From Sutcliffiella horikoshii (GTDB lineage: Bacteria; Bacillota; Bacilli; Bacillales; Bacillaceae_I): a stretch of DNA of 64,000 nt. A program made the position numbers and the translations under genes. The DNA lies in the NCBI RefSeq assembly GCF_008180725.1, contig NZ_VTEV01000003.1, positions 425,841 through 489,840 on the forward strand, given 5' to 3'. Below the pieces are notes generated by a model, which was not told the DNA's origin, did no database searches, and saw only the letters and a list, made by a program, of their open reading frames with translations. Below, in pieces: positions 36,102-46,829 of this stretch; position 1 is the stretch's first letter, and each line of letters starts with the position of its first letter.

Positions 36102-36704
36102 ATGGCTCGTTATACAGGTCCAAGTTGGAAACTCTCTCGCCGTCTAGGCATTTCATTAAGCGGTACAGGTAAAGAATTAGAAAAGCGTCCTTACGCACCA
36201 GGACAACACGGTCCTAACCAACGTAAAAAGCTTTCTGAGTACGGCTTACAATTACAAGAAAAACAAAAATTACGTCACATGTACGGCGTAAATGAGCGTC
36301 AATTCCGTAGCATTTTCGATGCTGCTGGTAAAATGCAAGGTAAACACGGTGAAAACTTCATGATTCTTTTAGAATCTCGTTTAGACAACCTAGTTTACCG
36401 TTTAGGTCTTGCTCGCACTCGTCGTGGAGCTCGCCAATTAGTTAACCATGGTCACATCACGGTTGATGGATCTCGTGTAGACATCCCATCTTTCCGCGTG
36501 AAGCCTGGTCAAGTAATCGCAGTTCGCGAAAAGTCTCGCAACCTAAGCTCTGTTAAGGAATCTGTAGAAGTAAACAACTTCGTACCAGAATACCTAACTT
36601 TCACTGCTGACGCTTTAGAAGGTACGTTCACTCGTTTACCTGAGCGCTCTGAATTAGCTGCTGAAATCAATGAAGCACTAATCGTTGAGTTCTACTCTCG
36701 TTAA
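36102..36704 (+). CDS. rpsD: 30S ribosomal protein S4
   Basis: 200 residues. S4 nucleates 30S assembly on 16S r[19 protein letters not shown] starts at ATG 36102 behind AAGGAGGAG. The S4 RNA-binding domain is at about 92-160 ([30 protein letters not shown]). Codon use is strongly biased, as for a highly expressed gene. It stands alone, as in Bacillus. Confidence 0.99.
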   Translation: MARYTGPSWKLSRRLGISLSGTGKELEKRPYAPGQHGPNQRKKLSEYGLQLQEKQKLRHMYGVNERQFRSIFDAAGKMQGKHGENFMILLESRLDNLVYRLGLARTRRGARQLVNHGHITVDGSRVDIPSFRVKPGQVIAVREKSRNLSSVKESVEVNNFVPEYLTFTADALEGTFTRLPERSELAAEINEALIVEFYSR

Positions 36705-36718
36705 TAGTGATGACCTAG

Positions 36719-36751
36719 AAAACAGGACGGAATTTACCGTCCTGTTTTTTT
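36719..36751 (+). terminator. Terminator of rpsD
   Basis: AAACAGGACGG, AATTTA loop, CCGTCCTGTTTTTTTT. Confidence 0.9.
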
Positions 36752-37416
36752 TATGCTCTAAAAGGATTTTTCCATTCCATCAACGTGGCATGGTTGCGTG
36801 AGTCTTCGTCTTCGAGATAGTTATTGACCACTTTTACAGGGGTTCTTCCACAGTGTAAGAGGAAAGAAATAACGGGGTCTTTGATGTCGCCGTTAACTAC
36901 TTTTTCTAGGTAGCCTTCTGCTGACATTTCAGCTTCATATTTATGATAGTGCGGCATCCTTCCTCCACCCAATAAGCGTTCTATCCCCAGCTGAATGACC
37001 ACTTCATACATGGATTGCATGAGCAACTTTCCAAGTCCAAGCTTTCTGTAAGTTGGACGGACGCTAATATCCACTACATACAAAGTGTTACCTTCAGGCT
37101 GGTGGTTACGAATATAGCCGTTATCCGTAATTTGTTCCCAACTATGATCAGGTTCACCTGGAGTGTAGATTACACACAAACCCGTCATGGAGCCAGCAAT
37201 TTCCCCATCAATTTCTACACATAGTGCTCCTTCTGGAAACAAATCCACATGATTCTTTAGCTGTACCTCATTCCACCACAGCTCTGACGGAAATGGTGGC
37301 GGAAAACATTCCTGCTGTACGCGGATTAATTGAGCAAAGTCCTTTTCCAGATAGTTACGGATAACAGCTTTTATCGGTTTGTCTTGATCAAAAACATACA
37401 TTTCTTTTCGATACAT
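36751..37416 (-). CDS. GNAT N-acetyltransferase
   Basis: 221 residues. Acetyl-CoA-dependent N-acyltransferase fold: VVDISVRPTYRKLGLGKLLMQSMYE holds the V/I-x-P-x-x-R-x-x-G-x-G/A acetyl-CoA loop. MPHYHKYEAEMSAEGYLEKV and LHCGRTPVKVVNNYLEDEDSRN in the C-terminal half resemble the acetyltransferase module fused to nitrilase-type enzymes in other bacteria. The substrate is unknown. ATG 37416 follows AGGAGGG. Confidence 0.85.
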   Translation of the reverse strand: MYRKEMYVFDQDKPIKAVIRNYLEKDFAQLIRVQQECFPPPFPSELWWNEVQLKNHVDLFPEGALCVEIDGEIAGSMTGLCVIYTPGEPDHSWEQITDNGYIRNHQPEGNTLYVVDISVRPTYRKLGLGKLLMQSMYEVVIQLGIERLLGGGRMPHYHKYEAEMSAEGYLEKVVNGDIKDPVISFLLHCGRTPVKVVNNYLEDEDSRNHATLMEWKNPFRA

Positions 37417-37526
37417 TCCCCATCCCTCCTAAAGGTTCATCCACATACAACTAAGTTTACCACCTATTAAGCTAGAGGGTGGAAAAAATGACTGCTTTAT
37501 CACGTTTGCGATTACTGATACTTTCT

Positions 37527-37882
37527 ATGAAGACTTCTCTTACTTCATTTGCATGTCCTTGAGGTCTTCATACCGTCTATGAAGACTTTTCTCACTCCAT
37601 TTGCTTGTCCTGGACGTCTTCATACCGTTCATGAAGACTTCTCTCACTCCATTTGCATGTCCTGGAGGTCTTCATACCGTTCATGAAGACTTCTCTCACT
37701 CCATTTTCACGACACGGACGTCTTCATAACCTCCATGAAGACTTCTCTCACTCCATTTTCACAACACGGACGTCTTCATAACCTCCATGAAGACCTCTCT
37801 CACTCCATTTTCACGACACGGACGTCTTCATAACCTCCATGAAGACCTCTCTCACTCCATTCCGCCTTCACTGAGGTCTTCA
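37527..37882. repeat. Tandem array C1, exact 52-bp units
   Basis: ATGAAGAC recurs at 37527, 37579, 37631, 37683, 37735, 37787 and 37839, each step exactly 52 bp. Each junction carries an 8-bp inverted repeat GTCTTCAT / ATGAAGAC seven bases apart. The rest of the unit, with CTCTCACTCCATTTTCACGA, is well conserved, so there are no variable spacers. It lies between the tyrS terminator and the GNAT gene. Confidence 0.9.
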
Positions 37883-37902
37883 TCAATAAAGTTTGCGCTA
37901 AT

Positions 37903-37929
37903 AAAAAAAGACTGCCCAAGCGGACAGTC
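37903..37929 (-). terminator. Terminator of tyrS
   Basis: GACTGTCC, GCTT loop, GGGCAGTC and seven T on the minus strand. Confidence 0.88.
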
Positions 37930-37940
37930 CTCACAAAAGA

Positions 37941-39480
<1,540 letters not shown>

Positions 39481-39647
39481 AGCACATTCTATAACTAATC
39501 AAAAATTTATATAAAGTCTTTTTACCATAAAAAAGAGTATCATGTCAACAGAAACACAAAGAAAATTTTGGAAGAAAACAAAAAGTTTGTCGCTATAAAA
39601 CCGCAATATGCTATAATTAGTATGATTTGCCGGGGGGTAGATAAAAT

Positions 39648-42599
39648 ATGTCAAACTACGACAAGTTCAAAGAAAAATCACAGACCTTTTTTCAACTTTT
39701 CATAAATAATAAGACGAAAAAAGGCGCCAACATTACATATTTAGTAGTGTGGAATCTCATTCTTGTTTTTCTCGTCATCGGAGTGATCGGCGTATCATTC
39801 GCTGGCGGTGCAGGTGCAGGTTACTTTGCAGCTCTCGTCAAAGAAGAGCCAATCCGTTCTTACGAAGATTTGAGAAAAAACATTTACAACTACGAAGAAT
39901 CTACAGAAATGTATTTTGCCAATGACGTTTATTTAGGAAAATATCGAGCAGATCTACTTCGTGAAGAAGTGTCCCTAGATAACGTATCAGAGCATTTAAT
40001 TAATGCACTTGTCTCTACAGAAGATGAGTACTTCTATGAACATGAAGGGGTCGTACCAAAAGCCATCGTTCGTGCCCTTGTTCAGGAAGTAACAAATTCC
40101 GCTAATCAAACTGGTGGAAGTACATTAACACAACAGTTGATCAAGAATCAAATTTTAACAAATGATGTCTCTTTTGATCGAAAAGCGAAAGAGATACTCC
40201 TTGCCCTTCGCCTGGAGAACTATTTCTCGAAAGAAGAGATACTTGAAGCTTACCTAAATGTTTCTCCTTTTGGTAGAGATTCAAACGGTAGAAACATTGC
40301 CGGAGCTCAAACAGCAGCAGAGGGGATTTTTGGTGTTGACATCAGTGAATTGTCCATTCCACAAGCTGCTTTTATTGCAGGACTTCCACAAAGTCCATTT
40401 GCCTATACTCCTTTTACTCGTTCAGCGGAAGTAAAAACTCCTGAAGGACTAGAAGCAGGTCTTGATAGAATGCGATATGTACTTTACCGTATGCACGCAA
40501 TGGGACATATTGATGATAATCAGTATGAAGAAGCACTTGCTTATGACATCACAAAAGATCTAGCAGATCCTACTAGCAGTGCCATTGAAGAATACCCGTA
40601 TGTTGCATTTGAGATAGAACAACGTGCGCAAGAAATCATTGCAGAGCAACTGGCTTTAAACGATGGCTACGAAAAAGAAGAGTTAGACAGTAACGAACAA
40701 TTACTTGGAGAATATTTGCAGTTGGCGGATACAACGCTTAGACAAAAAGGCTATGTTATCAAAACAACAATCAATAAAGACATTTATTCGAAAATGAGAC
40801 AGATTACACAGGAGTTTCCTTACTTCAATGAAACAAAGGTATATTCTTATGAAGAAGAGACTGACCCTGAAACAGGAGAACTGGTAGCAAAAAACGCAGA
40901 GCAAGTAGGGGCCTTGTTGATGAATAACAAAACTGGCGCAATCATCAGTTTTGTAGGAGGAAGAGATTTCAAAATCAAGGACTTAAACTTCGCCACCAAC
41001 ACTTGGCGTCATAATGGGTCTACTATGAAGCCGTTACTTGGATATGCACCTGCTTATGAAATGGGGACACTCCAACCAGGTAGCATACTTGCGGATACAC
41101 CGTTGACCGTGCATCTTCCAGGGCAAGATCCGTGGTCACCGAACAACTGGAATAACCAATTCAACGGTCTTCAAACAGTACGACAATCTGTGGCACTATC
41201 CCATAACTTAGCGGCTATTCGAGGATATATGGAAATTCTACCTCAACGTCCGATGGAATACTTATTCAAACAAAACTTTTCAAAACTAACCCAGGCCGAT
41301 GCTGCAAACATCTCGGCAGTTCTTGGATCACCTTCTGTCGGGGTTAGTGTAGAAGAAAATACGGCAGGTTATGTAACATTTGCAAATGGTGGAAATTACG
41401 TTGAACCATACTTAATCGAAAGTATCAAAACAAAAGATGGGGAAGTCATCTATGAGCATAAAGTAGAACCTGTCGAGATTTATTCTCCCCAGACTGCATA
41501 TTTAATGATAGATACTATGCGTGATACTTTTAGAAGAGGTACTGCAAACGTAGCAAGAGACCATATGCAATTCAGTTCTGATTGGGCCGGAAAGACAGGT
41601 ACCACACAGGATACACATGATATATGGATGATGGGTTCTAATCCAAATATTACCTTTGGTCTATGGATGGGGTATGACGAGAGACATGTATTAAAATCAA
41701 ATAGCGGTAGAACCCCTACCCAAAGAAGCCAAATACTCTGGGCACAGCTACTAAACGGTGCCTACGACATCAACCCTGAATTAATCGGCCCTTCCGGACA
41801 GTTCCAAATGCCAGGCGGAATCGTTCGCCGCAGCTATTGTAAACTGTCAGGTTTGCTACCATCCACCCTTTGCCAAAAAGCAGGTCTAGTTGGAGAAGAT
41901 ATTTTCAATGCAAAATACGCTCCTACGAAAACGGATGATAGTTTAACAACAGGAAAATATGTTCGAATTGGGGACATTGCCTATGCACCTTTAAGTTCAA
42001 CACCTTCTGAATTTGTAAAAGAAGGACCAATGATTAAACCGGATTTCTTGAAGAAACTTCAACTGGATAGCTTGGAAGAACTCGCTAAATACATGAAAGA
42101 TAAAACTCTCTTTGATGGATTGACGGTACTTTCTGAGGATCCTCTACCAGCTAACGGTTCGGCACCGAAACAAGTTGGGGGTGTGAACGTATCCGGTTCC
42201 ACTTTAACGTGGGCAGCAAGCTCACAAAAAGACGTTATTGGTTATTACGTTTACTATAAAGAAAACAGCGCAAGTTCCGCACGTAGAATTGCTTCCGTGC
42301 AAGCTGACAACAACATGAGCACCAAGATCTCTCAAAAATCCGGATTTTTCTATGTCACTGCAGTTAATGCCAGTGGTAAAGAATCTTCTCCATCCAGCTC
42401 AGCAAAGCTTGGAGACCCGGATAAAAAAGAAGAACCGAAACCAAAGCCAAAGCCAGATCCTAAACCACCTTCCAATGGTGGTGGCGGTAATGGAGACGGT
42501 GGTGGAAACGATGGTGGAGGTAATGACGACGGTGGTAACGGCGACGATAACTCTACAGATCCTCCACCAGATGATAGTGGAGACGACGGAGAAGATTAA
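39648..42599 (+). CDS. Class A penicillin-binding protein with FN3 domain and acidic tail
   Basis: 983 residues. A bifunctional peptidoglycan polymerase: one membrane helix (about 30-52), glycosyltransferase GT51 (catalytic Glu near 125 in STEDEYFYEHEG; GGSTLTQQL) and transpeptidase with Ser458 in GSTMKPL, Ser518 in SHNLAA, and Lys649 in AGKTGTTQD. After about residue 840 comes a fibronectin type III-like domain (SGSTLTWAASSQKDVIGYYV, followed by YVTAVNASGKES) and a tail of Pro-Lys and then Gly/Asp repeats (about 920-983). Nearest type is PBP1A/PBP2D; B. subtilis PBP1 carries a similar disordered Asn/Gly-rich end. ATG follows GGGGGG at ten bases. Confidence 0.92.
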   Translation: MSNYDKFKEKSQTFFQLFINNKTKKGANITYLVVWNLILVFLVIGVIGVSFAGGAGAGYFAALVKEEPIRSYEDLRKNIYNYEESTEMYFANDVYLGKYRADLLREEVSLDNVSEHLINALVSTEDEYFYEHEGVVPKAIVRALVQEVTNSANQTGGSTLTQQLIKNQILTNDVSFDRKAKEILLALRLENYFSKEEILEAYLNVSPFGRDSNGRNIAGAQTAAEGIFGVDISELSIPQAAFIAGLPQSPFAYTPFTRSAEVKTPEGLEAGLDRMRYVLYRMHAMGHIDDNQYEEALAYDITKDLADPTSSAIEEYPYVAFEIEQRAQEIIAEQLALNDGYEKEELDSNEQLLGEYLQLADTTLRQKGYVIKTTINKDIYSKMRQITQEFPYFNETKVYSYEEETDPETGELVAKNAEQVGALLMNNKTGAIISFVGGRDFKIKDLNFATNTWRHNGSTMKPLLGYAPAYEMGTLQPGSILADTPLTVHLPGQDPWSPNNWNNQFNGLQTVRQSVALSHNLAAIRGYMEILPQRPMEYLFKQNFSKLTQADAANISAVLGSPSVGVSVEENTAGYVTFANGGNYVEPYLIESIKTKDGEVIYEHKVEPVEIYSPQTAYLMIDTMRDTFRRGTANVARDHMQFSSDWAGKTGTTQDTHDIWMMGSNPNITFGLWMGYDERHVLKSNSGRTPTQRSQILWAQLLNGAYDINPELIGPSGQFQMPGGIVRRSYCKLSGLLPSTLCQKAGLVGEDIFNAKYAPTKTDDSLTTGKYVRIGDIAYAPLSSTPSEFVKEGPMIKPDFLKKLQLDSLEELAKYMKDKTLFDGLTVLSEDPLPANGSAPKQVGGVNVSGSTLTWAASSQKDVIGYYVYYKENSASSARRIASVQADNNMSTKISQKSGFFYVTAVNASGKESSPSSSAKLGDPDKKEEPKPKPKPDPKPPSNGGGGNGDGGGNDGGGNDDGGNGDDNSTDPPPDDSGDDGED

Positions 42600-42616
42600 T
42601 TCTCTGCGATAAACCT

Positions 42617-42652
42617 AAAAGGCACTTACCCACATGGGTAAGTGCCTTTTTC
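42617..42652 (+). terminator. Terminator of the PBP gene
   Basis: AAAAGGCACTTACCC, ACAT loop and the exact complement with TTTTTC; it also abuts the converging MFS gene. Confidence 0.9.
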
Positions 42653-42653
42653 A

Positions 42654-43877
42654 TTATGTCAAAGCTGCGTTTTGTCTTTTCTTATTACTCCAGTTGCCAG
42701 CTACAATAAGAATTACTAATGACGTTGTTATGAGAGTTCCGTGCAGAATGAGTACCATCTGCGGCATTGTAAGACCTTTTAACAAAATTGGGGCAACGAC
42801 AAAACCAAGCGCAAACCCTAATGACTTCAGCAGCATCCCTACGGCAAAAACCCTCCCTCTTATGTAATTTTCCGACTTCTGAAGAATGCTTGCATGTAAA
42901 GTAGTAAAACAAGCATCAAAAATCCCTGTAAAAAACGCAAAAATTAATATAACGCTAACAATTGTATTCGATAAGAAAATAATAAAGCCGAGTGACATGA
43001 ACATAGCCGATAAGAAAAATACAGAAAAAATTTTTTCACTTCTAATAATTTTTAGTTTGGGTATGGTGTACGTTCCAAGAACCGAACCTATTCCCCAGAC
43101 ACCCCAAATCATGCCGTAATAGAAGCTTTGACGATCTCCATTTATCTGTTCCGCTAATAAAGGAATCCCCAGATTATGTGAGCTACCTGCAAAAGCACCT
43201 ACCAGAAATACCACATTAATCATTAAAAGCATTGGTGCTAATTTCAGGTAACGGTACACCTCCCTTGTATCCCTGAAAACGGACAAAATATTATTTCTAA
43301 ATCCGCTGACAATCTCCTTGTTTTTCTTAGCTGCAGTAGCATCCCACTTCATTCTCCAAAGCACAAAACCAGATAACAAATATGTACCTGCATCAATTAT
43401 CAACGTATACTTATATCCTAAAACTTCCGTTATAACACCTGCACCAATAAATCCAGTAACAAGGCTTATGGATGTCAATCTCGCAATAAGCGAGTTCGTT
43501 TCAAGAATTTTATCTTGGCCGAATATTTGCGGAACCTCCGCACTAAAACTGACCATAAAGAAGCTACTGATAAATCCGATTAAAGCAGATACCACCAGAA
43601 TCATTACTGGATCAGGAAAGGGGATTAATAGAAGAATCAGACCCGCTCTCAAGATGTCCGTCACAAGCATGATGGTCTTTCTATTCCATTTATCTGCCGC
43701 TACTCCACTAACTAAGCTGGCCAGAACACCCCCAATTGTTCTAGCCGCCATTGTTGCAGCCAGCCAGACAGGACTCCCAGTTGCTGCATATACGACTACA
43801 TTCAATACAATCAAATCCATAAATGAACCGAAGTCAGATAATGCTTTTGTGTATAAAAATAATTTGTGTTTTCCCAT
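42654..43877 (-). CDS. MFS transporter
   Basis: 407 residues, about twelve membrane segments. The motif-A-like loop GVAADKWNRKTIMLVTDILR between segments 2 and 3 and LHASILQKSENYIRGRVFAV later fit the enterobactin-exporter/macrolide-efflux branch of the major facilitator family. Substrate unknown. ATG 43877 has AGGGGA seven to eight bases upstream; the longer upstream frame adds Arg/Tyr-rich residues not expected in the family. An array (D) precedes it. Confidence 0.82.
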   Translation of the reverse strand: MGKHKLFLYTKALSDFGSFMDLIVLNVVVYAATGSPVWLAATMAARTIGGVLASLVSGVAADKWNRKTIMLVTDILRAGLILLLIPFPDPVMILVVSALIGFISSFFMVSFSAEVPQIFGQDKILETNSLIARLTSISLVTGFIGAGVITEVLGYKYTLIIDAGTYLLSGFVLWRMKWDATAAKKNKEIVSGFRNNILSVFRDTREVYRYLKLAPMLLMINVVFLVGAFAGSSHNLGIPLLAEQINGDRQSFYYGMIWGVWGIGSVLGTYTIPKLKIIRSEKIFSVFFLSAMFMSLGFIIFLSNTIVSVILIFAFFTGIFDACFTTLHASILQKSENYIRGRVFAVGMLLKSLGFALGFVVAPILLKGLTMPQMVLILHGTLITTSLVILIVAGNWSNKKRQNAALT

Positions 43878-43992
43878 CACGGTTTCCCCTACTCTCTCTG
43901 TTCTGTATCTATAGTACTCTTGTTGAGGTTTATTTCGCAATACGAAATTTTAAAAATTGTATAATTTTTTAACTACCTTTTTTATAGGGAGA

Positions 43993-44105
43993 GCTTCTAC
44001 CAGTTTTGTACGACCTTCTACCTTTTCTGGATAACCTTCTACAACTTTCAAGCGACCTTCTACCTTTTCCAAATCACCTTCTACAATTTTCACGCAACCT
44101 TCTGC
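43993..44105. repeat. Tandem array D, exact 21-bp units (CCTTCTAC word)
   Basis: CCTTCTAC-like words occur at 43993, 44014, 44035, 44056, 44077 and 44098, five steps of exactly 21 bp. Alternate units are closer to each other (ACCTTTTC and CAACTTTC variants), hinting at a 42-bp higher-order unit. It lies between the acsA terminator and the MFS gene. Both strands stay open through it; see the finding on the 47-codon frame. Confidence 0.88.
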
Positions 44106-44143
44106 CTTTCAACAAGGTCCGACACACCGTACCTTCCCCAAAA

Positions 44144-44184
44144 CAAAAAAAACAACAACCCACCGCTAAAACGGCAGGTTGTTG
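44144..44184 (-). terminator. Terminator of acsA
   Basis: CAACAACCTGCCG, TTTTAG loop, CGGTGGGTTGTTG with a long T run on the minus strand. Confidence 0.88.
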
Positions 44185-44201
44185 TCTCCAAACAAAACTT
44201 A

Positions 44202-45920
44202 TTAATCCTCCATCGTAGACAAATCACCAGTTGGCAGATCTAGCTCCCATGCTTTCAACACACGACGCATAATCTTACCACTACGAGTCTTTGGAAGCTT
44301 GTCGCGGAATTCAATTTCACGTGGTGCCGCATGTGCTGCAAGCCCGCGTTTCACAAATTGACGAATCTCCTCTTTCAGTTCGTCACTAGCTGTATGGCCG
44401 TCACGTAGTGCAACGAACGCTTTAATGATTTCACCGCGGACCGGGTCTGGTTTCCCGATAACTCCAGCTTCTGCAACAGCAGGGTGCTCCACAAGCTTGC
44501 TTTCCACTTCAAAAGGTCCGACACGCTCACCTGATGTCATGATAACATCATCGATACGGCCCTGGAACCAGAAGTAGCCTTCTTCATCCATATAAGCCGA
44601 ATCACCGGAAACGTACCAGTCACCTGGCATGAAATAGGACTCGTACTTCTCTTTGTTGTTCCAGATCGTGTGCATCATGGACGGCCAGCCTTTTTTAATA
44701 GCAAGATTGCCCATGCGATATGGTGGAAGTTCGTTTCCTTGATCGTCCACAATTGCCGCTTCAACTCCCGGAATAGGCTTGCCCATGGATCCAGGCTTGA
44801 TTTCCATTGCTGGATAGTTACAAATCAATTGTGCACCTGTTTCAGTCATCCACCATGTATCGTGGACGCGGAGATTAAACACTTTTACGCCCCAACGGAT
44901 TACTTCAGGGTTTAACGGTTCGCCGACACTCAGGATATGGCGAAGAGAAGATAGATCATACTTTTTCACCACTTCGTCTCCTGCTCCCATCAACATACGG
45001 AATGCTGTTGGTGCGCTGTACCATACAGATACGCCATAATCCTCAATAGTCTCATACCATGCTTCCGGTCTGAAACGGCCGCCAACAATAACATTGGATG
45101 CTCCTACAAGCCAAGGTCCGAAGATACCATATGCCGTTCCTGTTACCCAACCTGGGTCAGCCGTGCACCAGTACACATCTTCTTCTTTAAGATCCAATAC
45201 CCACTTAGCTGTTTGGTAGTGCTGAATCATGGCATTATGAACATGTAGCACTCCTTTTGGCTTCCCAGTGGATCCGCTTGTATAATGAAGCACCAAGCCG
45301 TCTGTCTTTTCCACCCATTCCACTTGAAGCTTTCTGCTTGCTTCCTTCATACGGGAGTTGAAATCGATGAAAGGTCCTTCCTCTTTCACATTTTCCCCTA
45401 CTAGCACAACATGCTTCAGTGCAGGCAGATCATCTAACGGAATACGATTTAGCAGTTCTGGTGTAGTAATGATAACTTTTGCTTCACTGTCCTCTAATCG
45501 GTCCTTAACTGCGCCTTCCATAAATGCCTCAAACAATGGACCGACAATCGCGCCAAGCTTGATCGCTCCAAGTGCTGCAAAATATAATTCAGGGGAACGT
45601 GGCATGAAAATAAAGACACGATCTCCTTTTTCCACATCGCAAGTCTGTTTTAAAATGTTACCTGCTTTGTTGGACATATCTTTCATTTCCTTGAACGTAT
45701 ACTTTTCATCACGTTCCGGATCACGGTAATATAGTGCTACTTTATTTTTTCGAGCAGATTCTGCGTGACGGTCGATGGCTTCATGAGCGACATTCACTCT
45801 TCCCGTTTCAGAAAAACTGAAGTTTTTTTCTACCTCTGACCAGTCAAAATTTCGGTAGGTTTGTTCATAGTCTTCTAGATTGTAGTTCCCCTTCGTTACT
45901 GGTAACGCTTCCACTTTCAT
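44202..45920 (-). CDS. acsA: Acetyl-CoA synthetase
   Basis: 572 residues. Activates acetate to acetyl-CoA via acetyl-AMP. P-loop LHYTSGSTGKPKGVLH, the C-terminal hinge and Lys549 in SGKIMRRVLK, the lysine that AcuA acetylates in B. subtilis. ATG 45920 follows AAGGGG. Divergent acuABC encodes its acetyltransferase and deacetylase, and a cre-like site sits between them. Confidence 0.97.
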   Translation of the reverse strand: MKVEALPVTKGNYNLEDYEQTYRNFDWSEVEKNFSFSETGRVNVAHEAIDRHAESARKNKVALYYRDPERDEKYTFKEMKDMSNKAGNILKQTCDVEKGDRVFIFMPRSPELYFAALGAIKLGAIVGPLFEAFMEGAVKDRLEDSEAKVIITTPELLNRIPLDDLPALKHVVLVGENVKEEGPFIDFNSRMKEASRKLQVEWVEKTDGLVLHYTSGSTGKPKGVLHVHNAMIQHYQTAKWVLDLKEEDVYWCTADPGWVTGTAYGIFGPWLVGASNVIVGGRFRPEAWYETIEDYGVSVWYSAPTAFRMLMGAGDEVVKKYDLSSLRHILSVGEPLNPEVIRWGVKVFNLRVHDTWWMTETGAQLICNYPAMEIKPGSMGKPIPGVEAAIVDDQGNELPPYRMGNLAIKKGWPSMMHTIWNNKEKYESYFMPGDWYVSGDSAYMDEEGYFWFQGRIDDVIMTSGERVGPFEVESKLVEHPAVAEAGVIGKPDPVRGEIIKAFVALRDGHTASDELKEEIRQFVKRGLAAHAAPREIEFRDKLPKTRSGKIMRRVLKAWELDLPTGDLSTMED

Positions 45921-46052
45921 CCACAAACACCCCTTATGTATATTTCTACAACACTATTATAGTACAGAAAGAATTTTTTCTCAATTTTTTAAAAATTAAT
46001 AGTATTGCATGAATAATTTTGTGTTTTCTAGTAGACTAGAGATAGAGTGAGA

Positions 46053-46066
46053 TGAAAGCGTTTTAA
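46053..46066. promoter_or_regulatory. cre site between acsA and acuA
   Basis: TGAAAGCGTTTTAA matches the CcpA consensus at all but one fixed position. It lies in the divergent spacer, about 130 bp from acsA and 86 bp from acuA. Both are CcpA-repressed in B. subtilis. Confidence 0.65.
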
Positions 46067-46151
46067 TTCACTTGTATTTTTCTAGTAAAATGAGAAAATA
46101 TCATTAGAAGATTACTAATATTCTTGTAGGTAAAAGTAGGTGGAGAGTTAG

Positions 46152-46784
46152 ATGGAACACAGAAAAACGTATAATGCAAAGGAAATCAGAACGAAAAATA
46201 GCCGCTTGATCATTGAAGGACCAGTAACACCCGAGAAGCTGGCAAGCTATGAGTTTCATAAAGACCTTGTTGCATTTAGACCTCCGGAACAACAGCGTAA
46301 GGCCTTGATTGAAATTGCAGGCCTTCCAGAGGGACGAATCATCATTGCAAGAACACACGATACCATTGTAGGCTATGTTACCTATCTCTATCCTGATCCG
46401 ATGGAAAGATGGTCAGAGGGGAAAATGGAAAACCTTATTGAACTTGGTGCCATTGAAGTAGTGCCGGAAGTTCGCGGTAGTTCAGTTGGTAAATCCCTGC
46501 TTCAGGTTTCTATGATGGATGACATGATGGAAAACTATATTGTGATAACAACCGAATATTATTGGCACTGGGATTTAAAAGGTACGGGACTTAATGTCTG
46601 GGAGTATAGAAAGATAATGGAGAAAATGATGAATGCCGGCGGTTTGGAGTACTATGCAACCGACGACCCTGAAATCAGTTCCCATCCTGCCAACTGTTTA
46701 ATGGCCAGAATCGGCAAAAATATTAACCAGGAATCTGTACAGAGATTCGATCAACTTCGCTTTCACAACCGTTTTATGTACTAG
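46152..46784 (+). CDS. acuA: AcuA, protein acetyltransferase acting on AcsA
   Basis: 210 residues of GNAT fold. In B. subtilis AcuA acetylates AcsA to switch it off when acetate is not needed. VVPEVRGSSVGKSLLQVSM is the acetyl-CoA-binding loop; YYATDDPEISSHPANCLMARIGK is in the conserved C-terminus. First gene of acuABC, separated by 45 bp from acuB. The start is ATG 46152 behind GGTGGAG. Confidence 0.96.
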   Translation: MEHRKTYNAKEIRTKNSRLIIEGPVTPEKLASYEFHKDLVAFRPPEQQRKALIEIAGLPEGRIIIARTHDTIVGYVTYLYPDPMERWSEGKMENLIELGAIEVVPEVRGSSVGKSLLQVSMMDDMMENYIVITTEYYWHWDLKGTGLNVWEYRKIMEKMMNAGGLEYYATDDPEISSHPANCLMARIGKNINQESVQRFDQLRFHNRFMY

Positions 46785-46829
46785 CATATAATGTCTTAAA
46801 CGTAACTTGTTTTACAAGGAGGAAAGACC

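Noticed and set aside
37527-37882. Possible CRISPR array
   Set aside because: The whole 52-bp unit is conserved with no variable spacers, and no cas genes are near.
43966-44218. Plus-strand 70-codon frame with DLLPF repeats over array D
   Set aside because: TTG start without a ribosome site; it crosses the acsA terminator antisense. The minus-strand frame is the better candidate and is listed as a finding.
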